In this document: positions 22,355-32,763 of the stretch, in pieces
Numbering within the stretch: position 1 is the stretch's first letter
Layout: each line of letters opens with the position of its first letter
Assembly (NCBI RefSeq): GCF_030384665.1
Contig: NC_083673.1
Coordinates: 1,373,501-1,437,500 of the forward strand
DNA length: 64,000 nt
DNA from: Lodderomyces elongisporus
Taxonomy: Eukaryota; Ascomycota; Pichiomycetes; Serinales; Debaryomycetaceae
Reading direction: 5' to 3'
Notes under the pieces: model-generated
What the model was told of the DNA's origin: nothing
Databases searched by the model: none
Seen by the model: only the letters and a program-made list of their open reading frames with translations
Program-made: the position numbers and the translations under genes

Positions 22355-24154
22355 TCATCCACTTTTGGCATACTTAGACCTAGCCCTAAGCTTTGGTCCG
22401 TTTAAATAAAATAGCACTGGGATGGCTATCATTCCTGTTGCAATAAATGCTATCAAGCACATACCCCACCCAACAGGATAGTTATCAATAGCTAGATTAT
22501 TGAACAAGGCAGAGCCAAAGATGGGAAACACCGAGGCGACACTAGACCGCACCAAATCATTTGACGCATATACCGATGCAATATACTCGGTCTTGAACGA
22601 AGCACTCATATAGTTAAAAAGCGTTTGGAACATAAGAAACGCACCACCACCAATAATCGCCACCCCTATCAAAGGACCTATCCAGTGCGTAAACGTAGTT
22701 GCCGACCATGCAAAAATGAATAGTCCTGCTGCAAGCAAACACCCGCCAAATATCGCCAATGGGATAAACACCTCGGGATATATTTGCTGATGGTTCAATA
22801 TCGGCTTGGTAAACAAGTGGCGGATCAATGGAATATAAAAAACAACCGTTACCAAAACACCAACTAAAATTGACAAGTAGCACAATCCAAGCTCTACCAA
22901 GGTAAACCCTCTATTCTCAACAAAATATATAGGGAAAGCCTCAAAGAATAAATACAAGATACTATAGATCATGGCAATATAGATATCAATCAACAACACA
23001 ACCGGTTCCATCACCGTAATCTCAATTGGACGCCACAATGTCTCAATCAATATCTGCTTGAAACTTTTCAGCTCATTCTCCAATATTCCAGCACTGGTAA
23101 TCTTGGGATTACCCGTCTTGGCCCGCAACCTCTTGGCCTTCCTGGCCAACAATGTGGGTGCATATGTTTCGGGCAACAAAAAACTGAAAACGGCTAATGC
23201 AAATCCAGAAATAATCATTATAAACCAAAAACACCACCTCCACCCACCTTTAACGGTCAAGATTGAGCCAAAAAACGGACCCATAGATGGGCCGGCTACA
23301 GCACCAATAGCCCACACCGCTAAAGATATGGGTATATTCCAAGGATGTGTCACATCGGCAACACTTGCACCACCAGTAGCCAAACAGGGACTGCCAAAAA
23401 AACCAGCAAGAAATCTCGAAATACAAAACCCACCAACATTTTGAGTCAATGCAGTAGGGATCTGCAATACAACAAACACAAATAGTGTCACAATATAAAT
23501 TGAAGTCCTTCCAAAAATGGCATTCTCAGATAACGGTGACCACAATAGCGGTCCAATGCCGTACCCCAACACAAATAGGAAAACACCCAACGACAACTCA
23601 ACCGTAGACCATCCCAACTCTTGCTGCATCTGCTCAATACCCGGTGTATACACTGCAGATGCCATATATACAGAAGTGGTCAACAATGAAATCTCCAATA
23701 TAAGAAAAGATTTCTCATACCACGGCCAATTACACGGATTATCTGGATCATCGGGACCTTCCCAGTCAACAATAATGTAGCCATCATTGGTAAAATTAGC
23801 TTTGGTCTCAGTTGTCAACATTGACGACTGGGAGTCCAACACACCACGAGGTGCTTGTCCTCCTCCTTCTTTTTCTTCTTGCTCTTGCTCTTGCTCTTGC
23901 TCTTGTTGTGCTTGTGGCTCCTGAGACTCAATCGGTTCGTCATCTTGAACTTTTGTACGATCGAAATCGTCACTTCCAGCAACAACTGAAGTGCTGCCAA
24001 CGCTTACACGCTTCTCTTTTTCAAAGTATCCAGGATAATACTTTTCTGGAACGATGTAATCTTCTTTCTCGTCTGGGTGTCTAAAGTACTTATGACCAGA
24101 TAAATGGTATACTAATCTCGCAACAAAGCTGTCTCTCAAAAATCTATGTGTCAT
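22355..24154 (-). CDS. MDR1: MDR1-type multidrug exporter, MFS DHA1 family (copy A)
   Basis: A 599-residue drug:H+ antiporter of the plasma membrane with 12 predicted membrane segments. The start RFLRDSFVARLVYHLSGHK and the end IPVLFYLNGPKLRARSKYA are those of Candida MDR1. Diagnostic stretches in between are YGIGPLLWSPLSENAIFGR, GGASVADVTHPWN and SASFKTEYIASVYASNDL. The N-terminal cytoplasmic tail (about 145 residues) carries a Gln/Glu repeat, longer than in copy B. In Candida albicans MDR1 exports fluconazole and other toxic compounds under control of Mrr1 and Cap1. The adjacent gene on the same strand is a clear paralogue. I cannot tell which copy is the true orthologue. Confidence 0.9.
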   Translation of the reverse strand: MTHRFLRDSFVARLVYHLSGHKYFRHPDEKEDYIVPEKYYPGYFEKEKRVSVGSTSVVAGSDDFDRTKVQDDEPIESQEPQAQQEQEQEQEQEEKEGGGQAPRGVLDSQSSMLTTETKANFTNDGYIIVDWEGPDDPDNPCNWPWYEKSFLILEISLLTTSVYMASAVYTPGIEQMQQELGWSTVELSLGVFLFVLGYGIGPLLWSPLSENAIFGRTSIYIVTLFVFVVLQIPTALTQNVGGFCISRFLAGFFGSPCLATGGASVADVTHPWNIPISLAVWAIGAVAGPSMGPFFGSILTVKGGWRWCFWFIMIISGFALAVFSFLLPETYAPTLLARKAKRLRAKTGNPKITSAGILENELKSFKQILIETLWRPIEITVMEPVVLLIDIYIAMIYSILYLFFEAFPIYFVENRGFTLVELGLCYLSILVGVLVTVVFYIPLIRHLFTKPILNHQQIYPEVFIPLAIFGGCLLAAGLFIFAWSATTFTHWIGPLIGVAIIGGGAFLMFQTLFNYMSASFKTEYIASVYASNDLVRSSVASVFPIFGSALFNNLAIDNYPVGWGMCLIAFIATGMIAIPVLFYLNGPKLRARSKYAKSG

Positions 24155-25929
24155 CCAGTAGGTTGTTGTTGTTGTTGTTGTTGTTGTTGTTGAATTTGAA
24201 ATTGAATTTGAGTAGACAAAGACATCAAAAATACGGTAATTTTATATAAACCAACCCATTTTTATCGAACAAATTATATACTTTTTCAGTACATCTAAAT
24301 ACACCATCCGTCGTCCACCTTTCCATTTCTTTCATCTACCTTCTTTCTCTCCCTTCCCGTCTTTACTATCCTTGTTGCAGCTAATTCACAACTTATTTTT
24401 CACCCCCCCCCCCCCCAACCAAAGGATCATATATGAGTAGAAGCAACCAAATTTTTGCCTCTATTGTTCCTGCACAGGGTTCCATCGCTATCTATATGCA
24501 ATAGCCCTTAAATTGAAAAAAAAAAATAAAACGGTTGCTGTAATGGAAAGGAAAGGAATCGAAAGGAAAGGAGATTAAAATAAAGAAATGAAGGAACATT
24601 AAACGATAAAGTAACTACAAGCTGTTAAGCCGTTGACCTAAACCGAAAACCAAAAAAGAATCAGAAAACCAGAAAACCAAAATTCATGCACGTAAACTCT
24701 GCATTGATGTACCAGGTCTTACCATAAAATGCAGTTATTTGGCGCTTCTTGCAGCAGAGTGAAAACACACACACACACACACATCTGATCTAAAATTTGC
24801 AATCATCACTTAAATGTTTGATTAACCGGTAACTGTTTTTATTTCTGTTTTTCAATATATCAACCCATGGAATAGAAAGGAAAAAGTAGAGTAGATAAGG
24901 GTGCGGTAGTGGGTGAGTGAGCGAGAGTGAGAGTGAGAATTAAAAAAAAAAACGGATTGTACTTGTTTCTTTATTGTTCATGGGCTGTTGATTTCTTACA
25001 TTTTTTTTCCAAATCTCGATTGCTCCCTGAAAAATGGTTTACTTAAATGCAGAGCAGTATGACTCTTTACTCTTTTATTTAAAAGTGTAGTAATAAAAAA
25101 AAATCGATCCAAATTTTTTTGGCTAGAAATCCGACAAAACAATTTTTCTTTTTTTTGTTAATCAGTGCAATCTAGTATTGAAGTAGTATTCATTTTCTTT
25201 CAAAAATCTACAATTCCTTAGTAGCAAATAAGCTTGATGACTCCAACCATCTTCTCAATCTCTTGAAAGGTCTTATCCTTTGTTAAATTGAAAATAAAAA
25301 CCAACAAGATGTAAAAAATTGAAAAGACAAAATAAAACTTGTAATCATTGATAATGATTAATTTCGATTGGAAGTGTCGAATGGAATCGATTGAGATCGA
25401 TCGGAATCGACCGGGATCTATCGGGATCGGTTAGTGTATTCAAACGGTCGTATCTAGCACCCAAAGCGAGATCCGAGTTCCAAGATTTTGTGTTCGAGAT
25501 ATAAGAGAGAAAAATCCATACCGCAGTACATAAAGTTTGTATGGGATCTCGTTTTTTAAGTGACACAAAATCCAAAATTTTGCTCTGGATCTCAGATTTT
25601 TCATGGCCAAAATCTGTTCTTCCTTTTGCTTCTTTTTTCAAATTGGCGCCAATTAAGCAGATTTGAGATCTCAAAAAAACATTTGGAGGTTGTTAATTGT
25701 TTCTTTTTTTTTGGCCTTTGATTCGGTTAATAATCTTTCATCTCATGGTTTGGCCAGGAGGGGGCCAGACGCGGAAGGTGTGTTGACAGAAACAGTCGAC
25801 GAGTATCTAGGTTGTAATAAAATTCTATTAGTTTCTAAAGTCAATATACACATCGTTAAATAAATAAATAAATAAATAAAGTATTAAATGAAAAAAGTTG
25901 ATAAATGTTGAAGACCATCTCTATACACA
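24155..25929. other. intergenic region between the two MDR1 copies
   Basis: This is the upstream region of copy A and downstream region of copy B. It holds a GTT trinucleotide run next to the start codon, a run of 14 C near 24403-24416, a CA repeat near 24765-24782 and a GATC-rich repeat and palindrome block at 25360-25680. No gene is supported. Confidence 0.6.
25374..25432. repeat. imperfect 10-bp GATCG-rich tandem repeat
   Basis: About five degenerate copies of GGAATCGATT-like decamers (variants GAGATCGATC, GGAATCGACC, GGGATCTATC). The block is GC-richer than its surroundings and is followed within 300 bp by two perfect 14-bp palindromes. Confidence 0.75.
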
Positions 25930-27648
25930 TTAATCATTAGCGTATTTAGACCTCGCTCTCAACTTTGGCCCATTCAAATAAAAAAGTACAGGTATTGCAA
26001 TCATTGCCAATGCAATAAATGCAACCACACTGATACCCCATCCGACTGGATAGCCCTTGATTGACAAATTGTTAAACAAAGCCTTGCCAAATATAGGAAA
26101 CACAGAAGCCAGAATAGATCTCACCAAATTATTTGACGCAAAAACAGAAGCTAGGTACTCGGTCTTGAATGAATATCCCAAATAGTTTAATAACGTTTGA
26201 AACAATAACAATACACTAATTCCGACAATCGCTATTCCAACCAAGGGCCCAATCCAATGAGTGAATGTTGTTGCTGACCAACCAAAAATAAATAATCCAG
26301 CAGCAAGAAACACTCCTCCCACAATCGCTAGTGGAATAAATACCTCAGGGTAGACTTGTTCTCCCCTAATGATTGGTTTTGTGAAATAATGACGCATCAC
26401 TGGGATGTAAAACAGCAAGGCAATAAATACACCAACAATCAAGGCCAAATAACACAACCCCAACTCGATGGTTGTAAAATTTCTGTTATCAACAAAATAT
26501 ACTGGAAATACTTCAAAGAACAAGTACATAACACAATAAAGCAAAGCAATATAAAGATCAATGAGCAACACCACGGGCTCCATAAAAGTAATTTCTATTG
26601 GTCGCCATAATGTTTCAACAACAATCTCTTTAAACTTTTTGTGATGATTCTCCAATAGCCCAACACTAGTAATCTTGTCATTACCCGTTATGGCCCTCAA
26701 TCTCTTGGCTCGTCTTGCCAATAATGTTGGTGCATAAGATTCAGGAAAGGAGAATATGAAAATAAGTAACACAAATCCCGAAACAATCAAGATAAACCAA
26801 AAGCACCATCTCCATCCTCCCTTCACTGTCAATATCGCACCAAAAAAAGGCCCAAATGAAGGGCCCGCATCAGCAGCAAGCGACCAGGCCGACAATGATT
26901 GAGGCAAGTTCCATGGATGTGTCACATCTGCTACACTAGCGGCGCCAGTGGATAAACAAGGGCTAGCAAAAAAACCAGCTAAGAATCTCAAGACACAAAA
27001 TCCACCTACAGTAGTAGTAAGGGCAGTCGGAATCTGCAAAACAGCAAAAATAAATAAAGTAAAGATGTATATCGATGTTCTTCCCATTTCAACGTTTTCA
27101 GATAAAGGCGACCAAAAAAGCGGGCCTATTCCATAACCTAAAACAAACAAGAAAACACCAAGTGATAGTTCTACCTCGCTCCAACCTAGTTCCTCCATCA
27201 TATCTGGGTATGCGGGCGTATACAAAGCGGATGCCATATACACCGCCATCGTCAAGAGTGATATTTGGCCAATGAAAAATGTCTTGGCATACCACGACCA
27301 GTTACGAGGATTCTCAAGATCATCTGGTCCATTCCAATCAACAATAATATATTCTTTGCTGTTATAAAGCTCACTGTCAAATTGTGGCGCTATAACGGTT
27401 TGAAGAGATGAGCTTGAAGCCTGCTTGCTCCCTTGACCTAGAACAGATGCAGGCTCCAGCATTCCTTCCGCTCCAACAGGACGTTTGCTATTGCTTTGCG
27501 GTACATCTTTTTCTTTGCAACAATGTGGATAGTAAAAATCAGGTATTTGGTAATCTTCTTGCTCTTCAGGATGTCTGAAAAATTTCCTGTGGCTCAAGTG
27601 ATAAACGGTTCGCCCAAAAAAACTATCTCTGATAAACCTATGCAGCAT
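25930..27648 (-). CDS. MDR1-type multidrug exporter, MFS DHA1 family (copy B)
   Basis: A 572-residue major facilitator transporter, collinear with copy A. It starts RFIRDSFFGRTVYHLSHRK and ends IPVLFYLNGPKLRARSKYA, with 12 membrane segments and shared motifs YGIGPLFWSPLSENVEMGR, ASVADVTHPWN and SFKTEYLASVFASNNL. The N-terminal tail lacks the Gln/Glu repeat of copy A and instead contains CCKEKD. Both copies are full length with no internal stop, so both are probably functional. Expected location is the plasma membrane, exporting xenobiotics by proton antiport. Substrate differences between the copies cannot be read from sequence. Confidence 0.9.
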   Translation of the reverse strand: MLHRFIRDSFFGRTVYHLSHRKFFRHPEEQEDYQIPDFYYPHCCKEKDVPQSNSKRPVGAEGMLEPASVLGQGSKQASSSSLQTVIAPQFDSELYNSKEYIIVDWNGPDDLENPRNWSWYAKTFFIGQISLLTMAVYMASALYTPAYPDMMEELGWSEVELSLGVFLFVLGYGIGPLFWSPLSENVEMGRTSIYIFTLFIFAVLQIPTALTTTVGGFCVLRFLAGFFASPCLSTGAASVADVTHPWNLPQSLSAWSLAADAGPSFGPFFGAILTVKGGWRWCFWFILIVSGFVLLIFIFSFPESYAPTLLARRAKRLRAITGNDKITSVGLLENHHKKFKEIVVETLWRPIEITFMEPVVLLIDLYIALLYCVMYLFFEVFPVYFVDNRNFTTIELGLCYLALIVGVFIALLFYIPVMRHYFTKPIIRGEQVYPEVFIPLAIVGGVFLAAGLFIFGWSATTFTHWIGPLVGIAIVGISVLLLFQTLLNYLGYSFKTEYLASVFASNNLVRSILASVFPIFGKALFNNLSIKGYPVGWGISVVAFIALAMIAIPVLFYLNGPKLRARSKYAND

Positions 27649-28587
27649 CTGAAGTGAGGGAAAAGTATTAGTTTTAAATTGGAGTGTTTGCTCTTTTTCT
27701 TTTTCTTTTTTTTTACTTCTCCTTAATTAGATTTTGCCTTGGTCACCAATGCCATGTCACAAGGAAGAAGATGGAATCAAAAATTGTGTGCATACACACA
27801 TATATATATATATATATATATGTACACAGTTTTTAATAAAATACGTCAAATTCCGTTTCCAAATAATTTTTTTTTGGCTGGAAACTTTAAGCGCAAACGA
27901 AAATTCCGCGGAGATTATCGTTTGAAACCCTTAGAGTTTTAATTGTGCGATGCGCACATATCTATGCCAGAGAGCTACCATGCTTCCGTTTGAATAATCG
28001 TCAGAGGAATGCGCTTTTTTCCCTGTTTGGGGTATAATCCCCCCTTAGTAGATAATGCTGAGTAATGTGAACATAAAACGCCAAAATTATCAGCAACAGA
28101 CTAGTGGCCATCTCAATTCTTTCGAAAGTAACGCTCAATGCCGTAGCACAATCATCAATATGGTAACAAAACTCTCCACATTTAATTATGTAGCCATCAG
28201 TCTCTTTTATTTTTTTATTTCTTTGATGAAACAAATTGTTGAATCGCGAAAGATTCATGGAACCTTTGCAATTTAAACCTTTTGTTGAGCAATTTTCACA
28301 TGAAGCCTCCAACATCTTTGCGACATCTTTACAATATCTTTACAATATCTTTACAATATATTTTGCAAACCAAATTGGCTAAACATCTAAAAGTGATGCA
28401 TCAATTCTTTTTTTTTCATAAAAAAAATACCCAATTTAAAGTAAAAAAAGAGTAAAAAAAAGAGAAAAAAAGAGAAAAACGAAAGCTTTACAACAAAATT
28501 TTATTCAAACATACATGTACATATGCTCATCAATATACATATACAGGTGTAGGTACATAATTTCTCTACTCACGTGGATCACGTCTT
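27649..28587. other. upstream region of MDR1 copy B
   Basis: A 939-bp region with an (AT)n tract near 27798-27822 and an 11-bp tandem repeat ATCTTTACAAT (three copies, 28325-28357). A 104-codon minus-strand frame at 28001-28315 is discussed as doubtful under the findings. Confidence 0.55.
28325..28357. repeat. 11-bp tandem repeat, 3 copies
   Basis: ATCTTTACAAT is repeated three times without interruption between MDR1 copy B and the Pfk26 gene. Confidence 0.85.
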
Positions 28588-31500
28588 TTATTCATGGTCA
28601 ACAACTTTTGATTTCCTAGACGACTTTTCCAAATTTTTCAAGTCTTGTAAATTCTTAGCAGTTATAGCCTGGTCATCTCCATCTCGAACCAGCAAAGTGG
28701 GTCGAGTCAGCATCGAATTAGGTAAACCTAACGCAAAACTGTTGCGCAAATTATTGAATTCTTGCATCTTACTACGATCTAAAACTGGAGACGCGGTGTT
28801 TGAAGTTGCATGACTGTGATCTTGAGTCTGGCCATGACCATGTCCATGTCTCAAATTGTGCAATTGATCACCAATATTTGCATGGCTAGCAATTCTGTTG
28901 CGACTAGGTGGGGCCGTGGGAACAATGGAGTACTTACGTTCTCTAAAGACAACGCCAACTTCCTTGAAATTCTTTTGATGCTCAGGCTCTGCCTTGACAA
29001 ACCAATCAGTAGCTTCGTCATATTCGTACATTGTGTAATCGGTTCCATATGGTTTCGACTCTAAACAATACAAAGTATGCAAGGGAACATCTAGCTCACA
29101 AATAGCGGACTTATCCAAGTTTAAAAAATATGCAAGTAAGATTCTCAACACTACTCTGTGTGAAATAATCAACAAGTGATCAGTGGTTCTTTCAAGCTCG
29201 GTAATCAACGGTCTTAGCCTGGTTAAGACATCCAAATACGACTCCCCTCCTACTCCAGGGTACCTATATGTTAACTTATTGTGCAATCTAGCGTCGAATT
29301 CTCTCGGATGCTTCCTCTGAATCTCATCATACGTCATTCCTTCATATTTACCACCGCCAAGTTCATTCAACATCCTCATCTGCTTAACTGAATACAATTG
29401 GTCATTAAAGTATTGACCCGTTTCAACAGACCTAACAAGCATTGATGTCCACACGCAGAAATTGGGCTCATTGGGTATCATATCTAATGTCGCCACATCA
29501 TCTTCATTGAATATAGAGTTATACTTGAGCTCCAATCTCGACGAAAACCTCTCCAATTGTTGTTTCCTAAAATTCTGTCTTTGGAAATTCATAAATTTGG
29601 CCAAAGCTTTTGAAAATTTCAATCCTCTCTTTGTCAAATGCGAGTCTCCACCAATCTTACCACTTAGATTATCTTTACTTTCTCCATGTCGAGTAATCCA
29701 TATTTGCCTCTCACACAAGTTAAAGTTGAGCAAAAAGTAAACAGTTTGGGAAGAAAGAAAACCTTGGATATTATAACTGACAACTTTCTTACCAACATCA
29801 ATCATCTTGATATATTGGTACCCTGGAATTTTCTCTTCTTCTTCGTCGATAGTCTCATATGCTTTTTCATAATTGTGAAGTCTACCAACAAAGTCCTTCA
29901 ATGCCAACTCGGGATCCATATTCTTATAGTCAGGCCCACTCAATTTCAAACGAATATTGCTTTCAATGATGCTTGGGTCACTACAAATACTTTCAAGGAA
30001 CAATACCTTCAACTCTCCTCCACTTCTTTCTTGTATTCTCTTCAACACACGTTTTCTTCTCATCTTGGTGGAATTGGTTGCGTCAAATATTCCCACAGAT
30101 CCACTTCCATTGATGACATAATCGAGTAATTGTTCCAAGGTGTCCATTGCCCATTTTTCCCTCAATGCCGTACTATCCTTATTCTCAGGATTAAAGAATG
30201 ACGCATCATGTTCTGTAGCCACAGGTGCTGTCTCTCCTTCTCTTGCTGCTGCACCCCCAGCACTACCTTTCAGTACTTGATGCTGATTTGGTGATTGAGC
30301 TTCCGTTGGAGTATGAGAGTCTGGTAGCGGGTTCTTCTCGGGTCCTGCATTTAACTTGCTCTTCCTTCTTGTGTTTCCAACGTTGAATACTCGACAATCA
30401 TGTTGAAGCCAGTTTAGATACCTCGTTAATTTATTTGTAATGTATGATTTTCCTCTTGCAGGCAATCCAACCATAACAATGACTAATTTCGAACCAACAT
30501 CAACTGATGCAATTTTACCATCTGGCGATGTTTTGGATGATGTTTGACCTGGGATGTTCAAAGTATATGTCTTTCTTGCTGAAGGTGGCGGTTTGGTCAT
30601 GAGCAAATTTTTCAATTTCTCAATCGATGGTGTTTTCTCAAATTGCTCCTTCATGTCTGCAGGAACATCTTTCAACAAATGGTCTTTAATTTCCTTATTC
30701 ATTGTAAGCGACCTATTCTCAGGTGGAGTTGCCGATGTCATGCGTTTTCCTTCATGCTTAAGACGTTCCTGTTCTTTTTCAATATCTAGTTGCCTTTGCT
30801 CAATCTCTCTATCCTTTTCCCTTGTTTCTTGCTCAGCAATTTTTCTCTTTTGAGTTTCCGAAATAGAACTCATTGGACTCACCAGCCCCGACCTATCGTC
30901 TGGCTCCATTATTGAAACTTTTGGACCCTTATGTTTTGATCCTTGTGAAGCAGTCTCAAAACCTCCAGGAACAAAACTAGGTCTCCGGATACCAGTGCTT
31001 ATTGTGGCATCTTGTGTCCCTGCAAGTGCTGCACCCACATGAGCAGCTGCATTTCTTGCATGACTTAAAGATTCAGTTTCTGAAATAGAGGAGTCCGGAG
31101 ATTTGTTGTCGTTAAGTTCTGCAAGATTCAAATGCGAGATACGCTTTACTCTATTTCCCTCGCTCTGTGTAATGTTTGAATCTTGTGATTCAGACTCTTT
31201 GCTCGATACCGCACGTGGATTGTTGCCATTTTCTTCTTCGTTATTTTCTCTGTGGTTCTGGTTGTTGTTGTTGTTGTTGTTTTCGTTAGTCTCGCCTTTT
31301 TCACCTTCATCATCTTCATAATCATAGTCGTCGCTATAGAGTTCTCTACTTATTGGCGAGCCCATATTGGAAACAATAGGCGTATCTGTCAAGGGTCTTT
31401 TGTTGAACTCGGGAAGTAAAGAAGTTGTAGAGCTATTTGAATCACAAGGTTCCAACAACGTAGAATCTAATGATTTTGACAATGCAAGTTTCTCCCCTCC

Positions 31501-32763
31501 ATAACTATGTCGTTGAGCGCGTTGTTTGGATTTGGATTTGGATTTGGATTTGGATTTGGATTTGGTTTCGGTTTTGGGCATTTTTTTGGACAACGAAGTC
31601 TGGGACAAATTCGGAGTAATATCTGCTGGCGATGCAGAATTACTCAAAAAGAACTGGCCTTGCAGAGCCGCCCTTGTAGTAGGGCTTTTCGATATCAGCG
31701 ACTTTTGAGAACTATTATCTGAACCTTGGAAATCCGGTTTACGTAGCACAACGTCGCCTGCCTCATATTCAGGGGCAGAAGATGACAGTAATTTGTTTGA
31801 CCTATTATCTCTTGCGTTTCCGACCTTCGAATTACGAGTACAAGCTTCGCTATTTCGATCATTATCGTGATTATTGAAACCGTCGTCATTGTCGTCATTG
31901 TCGTCCCCTTCCTCCTCCTCATTGTCATCATCATCATCATCATCATTGTCGTCGTGGTCGTCGTCGTCGTCGTCATAATCTTCGGCGTCTGAATTTTCAA
32001 ATGATATATTTGAAGAGGATATCGACGAGGAGTTTGGCGAGTGGTTCTCTGCGGAAGCAGAGCCCGAGTTAAAGTTTGAGAAAGATACTTTCTTTAAAGT
32101 TCTGTTATGTGCTAGCACTCCATTACTGATTGAATTTGATTTTTTGCGATGTGCGTACATTGGGTTTTCATGCGACAGTGATGCCAATGACGAATTAAGG
32201 TTGGATGGCTTTAAGTTTGAGCTATAAGGTGGATTATAGTCCTGGAAATTTCTATTCAAGCCTGGTGTACTTTGTTTGTCTAGTGTACTTTGCTTGCCCG
32301 TATTGCGTGATCCAAAGTTGGTTTTTGAGGTTGAGCCAATACCAGAAGCATTACCCGATTGTTTAAAGTTTGATGCAATCAAGTTTCTAATGGACTCGTG
32401 GTGCTTATCGTTGGGGTTTTGTAAAAGCTGGTCCTGATGCTGGTATGTGTTTTCGTATTGTAGTTGATGATCATTGCCACGAGTGTTTGGCTTTTGATTT
32501 TGAAAACTGTTCAGAAAATTATTTGTGCCAGATGTGCTCCCATTATTATCATTACTAGTATCCTTAGTAGTGTTGTTATTATTATTAATGTTATTATTAA
32601 TGTTATTATTAGTGTTATCACCGATATTATTATTACTGTTGTTGTTGTTGTTGCTGTTATTATTATTATTGTTGTTATTAAAATTATTATTATTATTGTT
32701 GTAATTATTATTACTCTCAGCTTCCTCCTTATCGTTTGGTGGTTTGATTTCAGAGGCCGACAT
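28588..32763 (-). CDS. PFK26: 6-phosphofructo-2-kinase, Pfk26-like, with long disordered N-terminus
   Basis: A 1391-residue protein. Residues about 1-750 are low complexity: Asn runs, Asp/Glu runs, Lys-Ser repeats and Ser/Thr-rich segments. A 6-phosphofructo-2-kinase domain follows from about 760, with the P-loop GLPARGKSY near residue 771. From about 1018 there is a histidine-phosphatase domain. The kinase makes fructose-2,6-bisphosphate, which activates phosphofructokinase and restrains gluconeogenesis. The phosphatase residues look intact: TRHGES with His1026, KYEGMTY with Glu1141 and IISHRVV with His1202. Saccharomyces Pfk26 is known to have serine at the first of these. The protein is far longer than Saccharomyces Pfk26 (827), mostly from the N-terminus. 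Repeats at 31525-31571 encode the Lys-Ser run. Confidence 0.92.
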   Translation of the reverse strand: MSASEIKPPNDKEEAESNNNYNNNNNNFNNNNNNNNSNNNNNSNNNIGDNTNNNINNNINNNNNTTKDTSNDNNGSTSGTNNFLNSFQNQKPNTRGNDHQLQYENTYQHQDQLLQNPNDKHHESIRNLIASNFKQSGNASGIGSTSKTNFGSRNTGKQSTLDKQSTPGLNRNFQDYNPPYSSNLKPSNLNSSLASLSHENPMYAHRKKSNSISNGVLAHNRTLKKVSFSNFNSGSASAENHSPNSSSISSSNISFENSDAEDYDDDDDDHDDNDDDDDDDNEEEEGDDNDDNDDGFNNHDNDRNSEACTRNSKVGNARDNRSNKLLSSSAPEYEAGDVVLRKPDFQGSDNSSQKSLISKSPTTRAALQGQFFLSNSASPADITPNLSQTSLSKKMPKTETKSKSKSKSKSKSKQRAQRHSYGGEKLALSKSLDSTLLEPCDSNSSTTSLLPEFNKRPLTDTPIVSNMGSPISRELYSDDYDYEDDEGEKGETNENNNNNNNQNHRENNEEENGNNPRAVSSKESESQDSNITQSEGNRVKRISHLNLAELNDNKSPDSSISETESLSHARNAAAHVGAALAGTQDATISTGIRRPSFVPGGFETASQGSKHKGPKVSIMEPDDRSGLVSPMSSISETQKRKIAEQETREKDREIEQRQLDIEKEQERLKHEGKRMTSATPPENRSLTMNKEIKDHLLKDVPADMKEQFEKTPSIEKLKNLLMTKPPPSARKTYTLNIPGQTSSKTSPDGKIASVDVGSKLVIVMVGLPARGKSYITNKLTRYLNWLQHDCRVFNVGNTRRKSKLNAGPEKNPLPDSHTPTEAQSPNQHQVLKGSAGGAAAREGETAPVATEHDASFFNPENKDSTALREKWAMDTLEQLLDYVINGSGSVGIFDATNSTKMRRKRVLKRIQERSGGELKVLFLESICSDPSIIESNIRLKLSGPDYKNMDPELALKDFVGRLHNYEKAYETIDEEEEKIPGYQYIKMIDVGKKVVSYNIQGFLSSQTVYFLLNFNLCERQIWITRHGESKDNLSGKIGGDSHLTKRGLKFSKALAKFMNFQRQNFRKQQLERFSSRLELKYNSIFNEDDVATLDMIPNEPNFCVWTSMLVRSVETGQYFNDQLYSVKQMRMLNELGGGKYEGMTYDEIQRKHPREFDARLHNKLTYRYPGVGGESYLDVLTRLRPLITELERTTDHLLIISHRVVLRILLAYFLNLDKSAICELDVPLHTLYCLESKPYGTDYTMYEYDEATDWFVKAEPEHQKNFKEVGVVFRERKYSIVPTAPPSRNRIASHANIGDQLHNLRHGHGHGQTQDHSHATSNTASPVLDRSKMQEFNNLRNSFALGLPNSMLTRPTLLVRDGDDQAITAKNLQDLKNLEKSSRKSKVVDHE

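Noticed and set aside
25345..25674. 109-codon minus-strand frame over the GATC repeat
   Set aside because: It has no ATG at its start (opens at TTG), and half of it is the translated decamer repeat.
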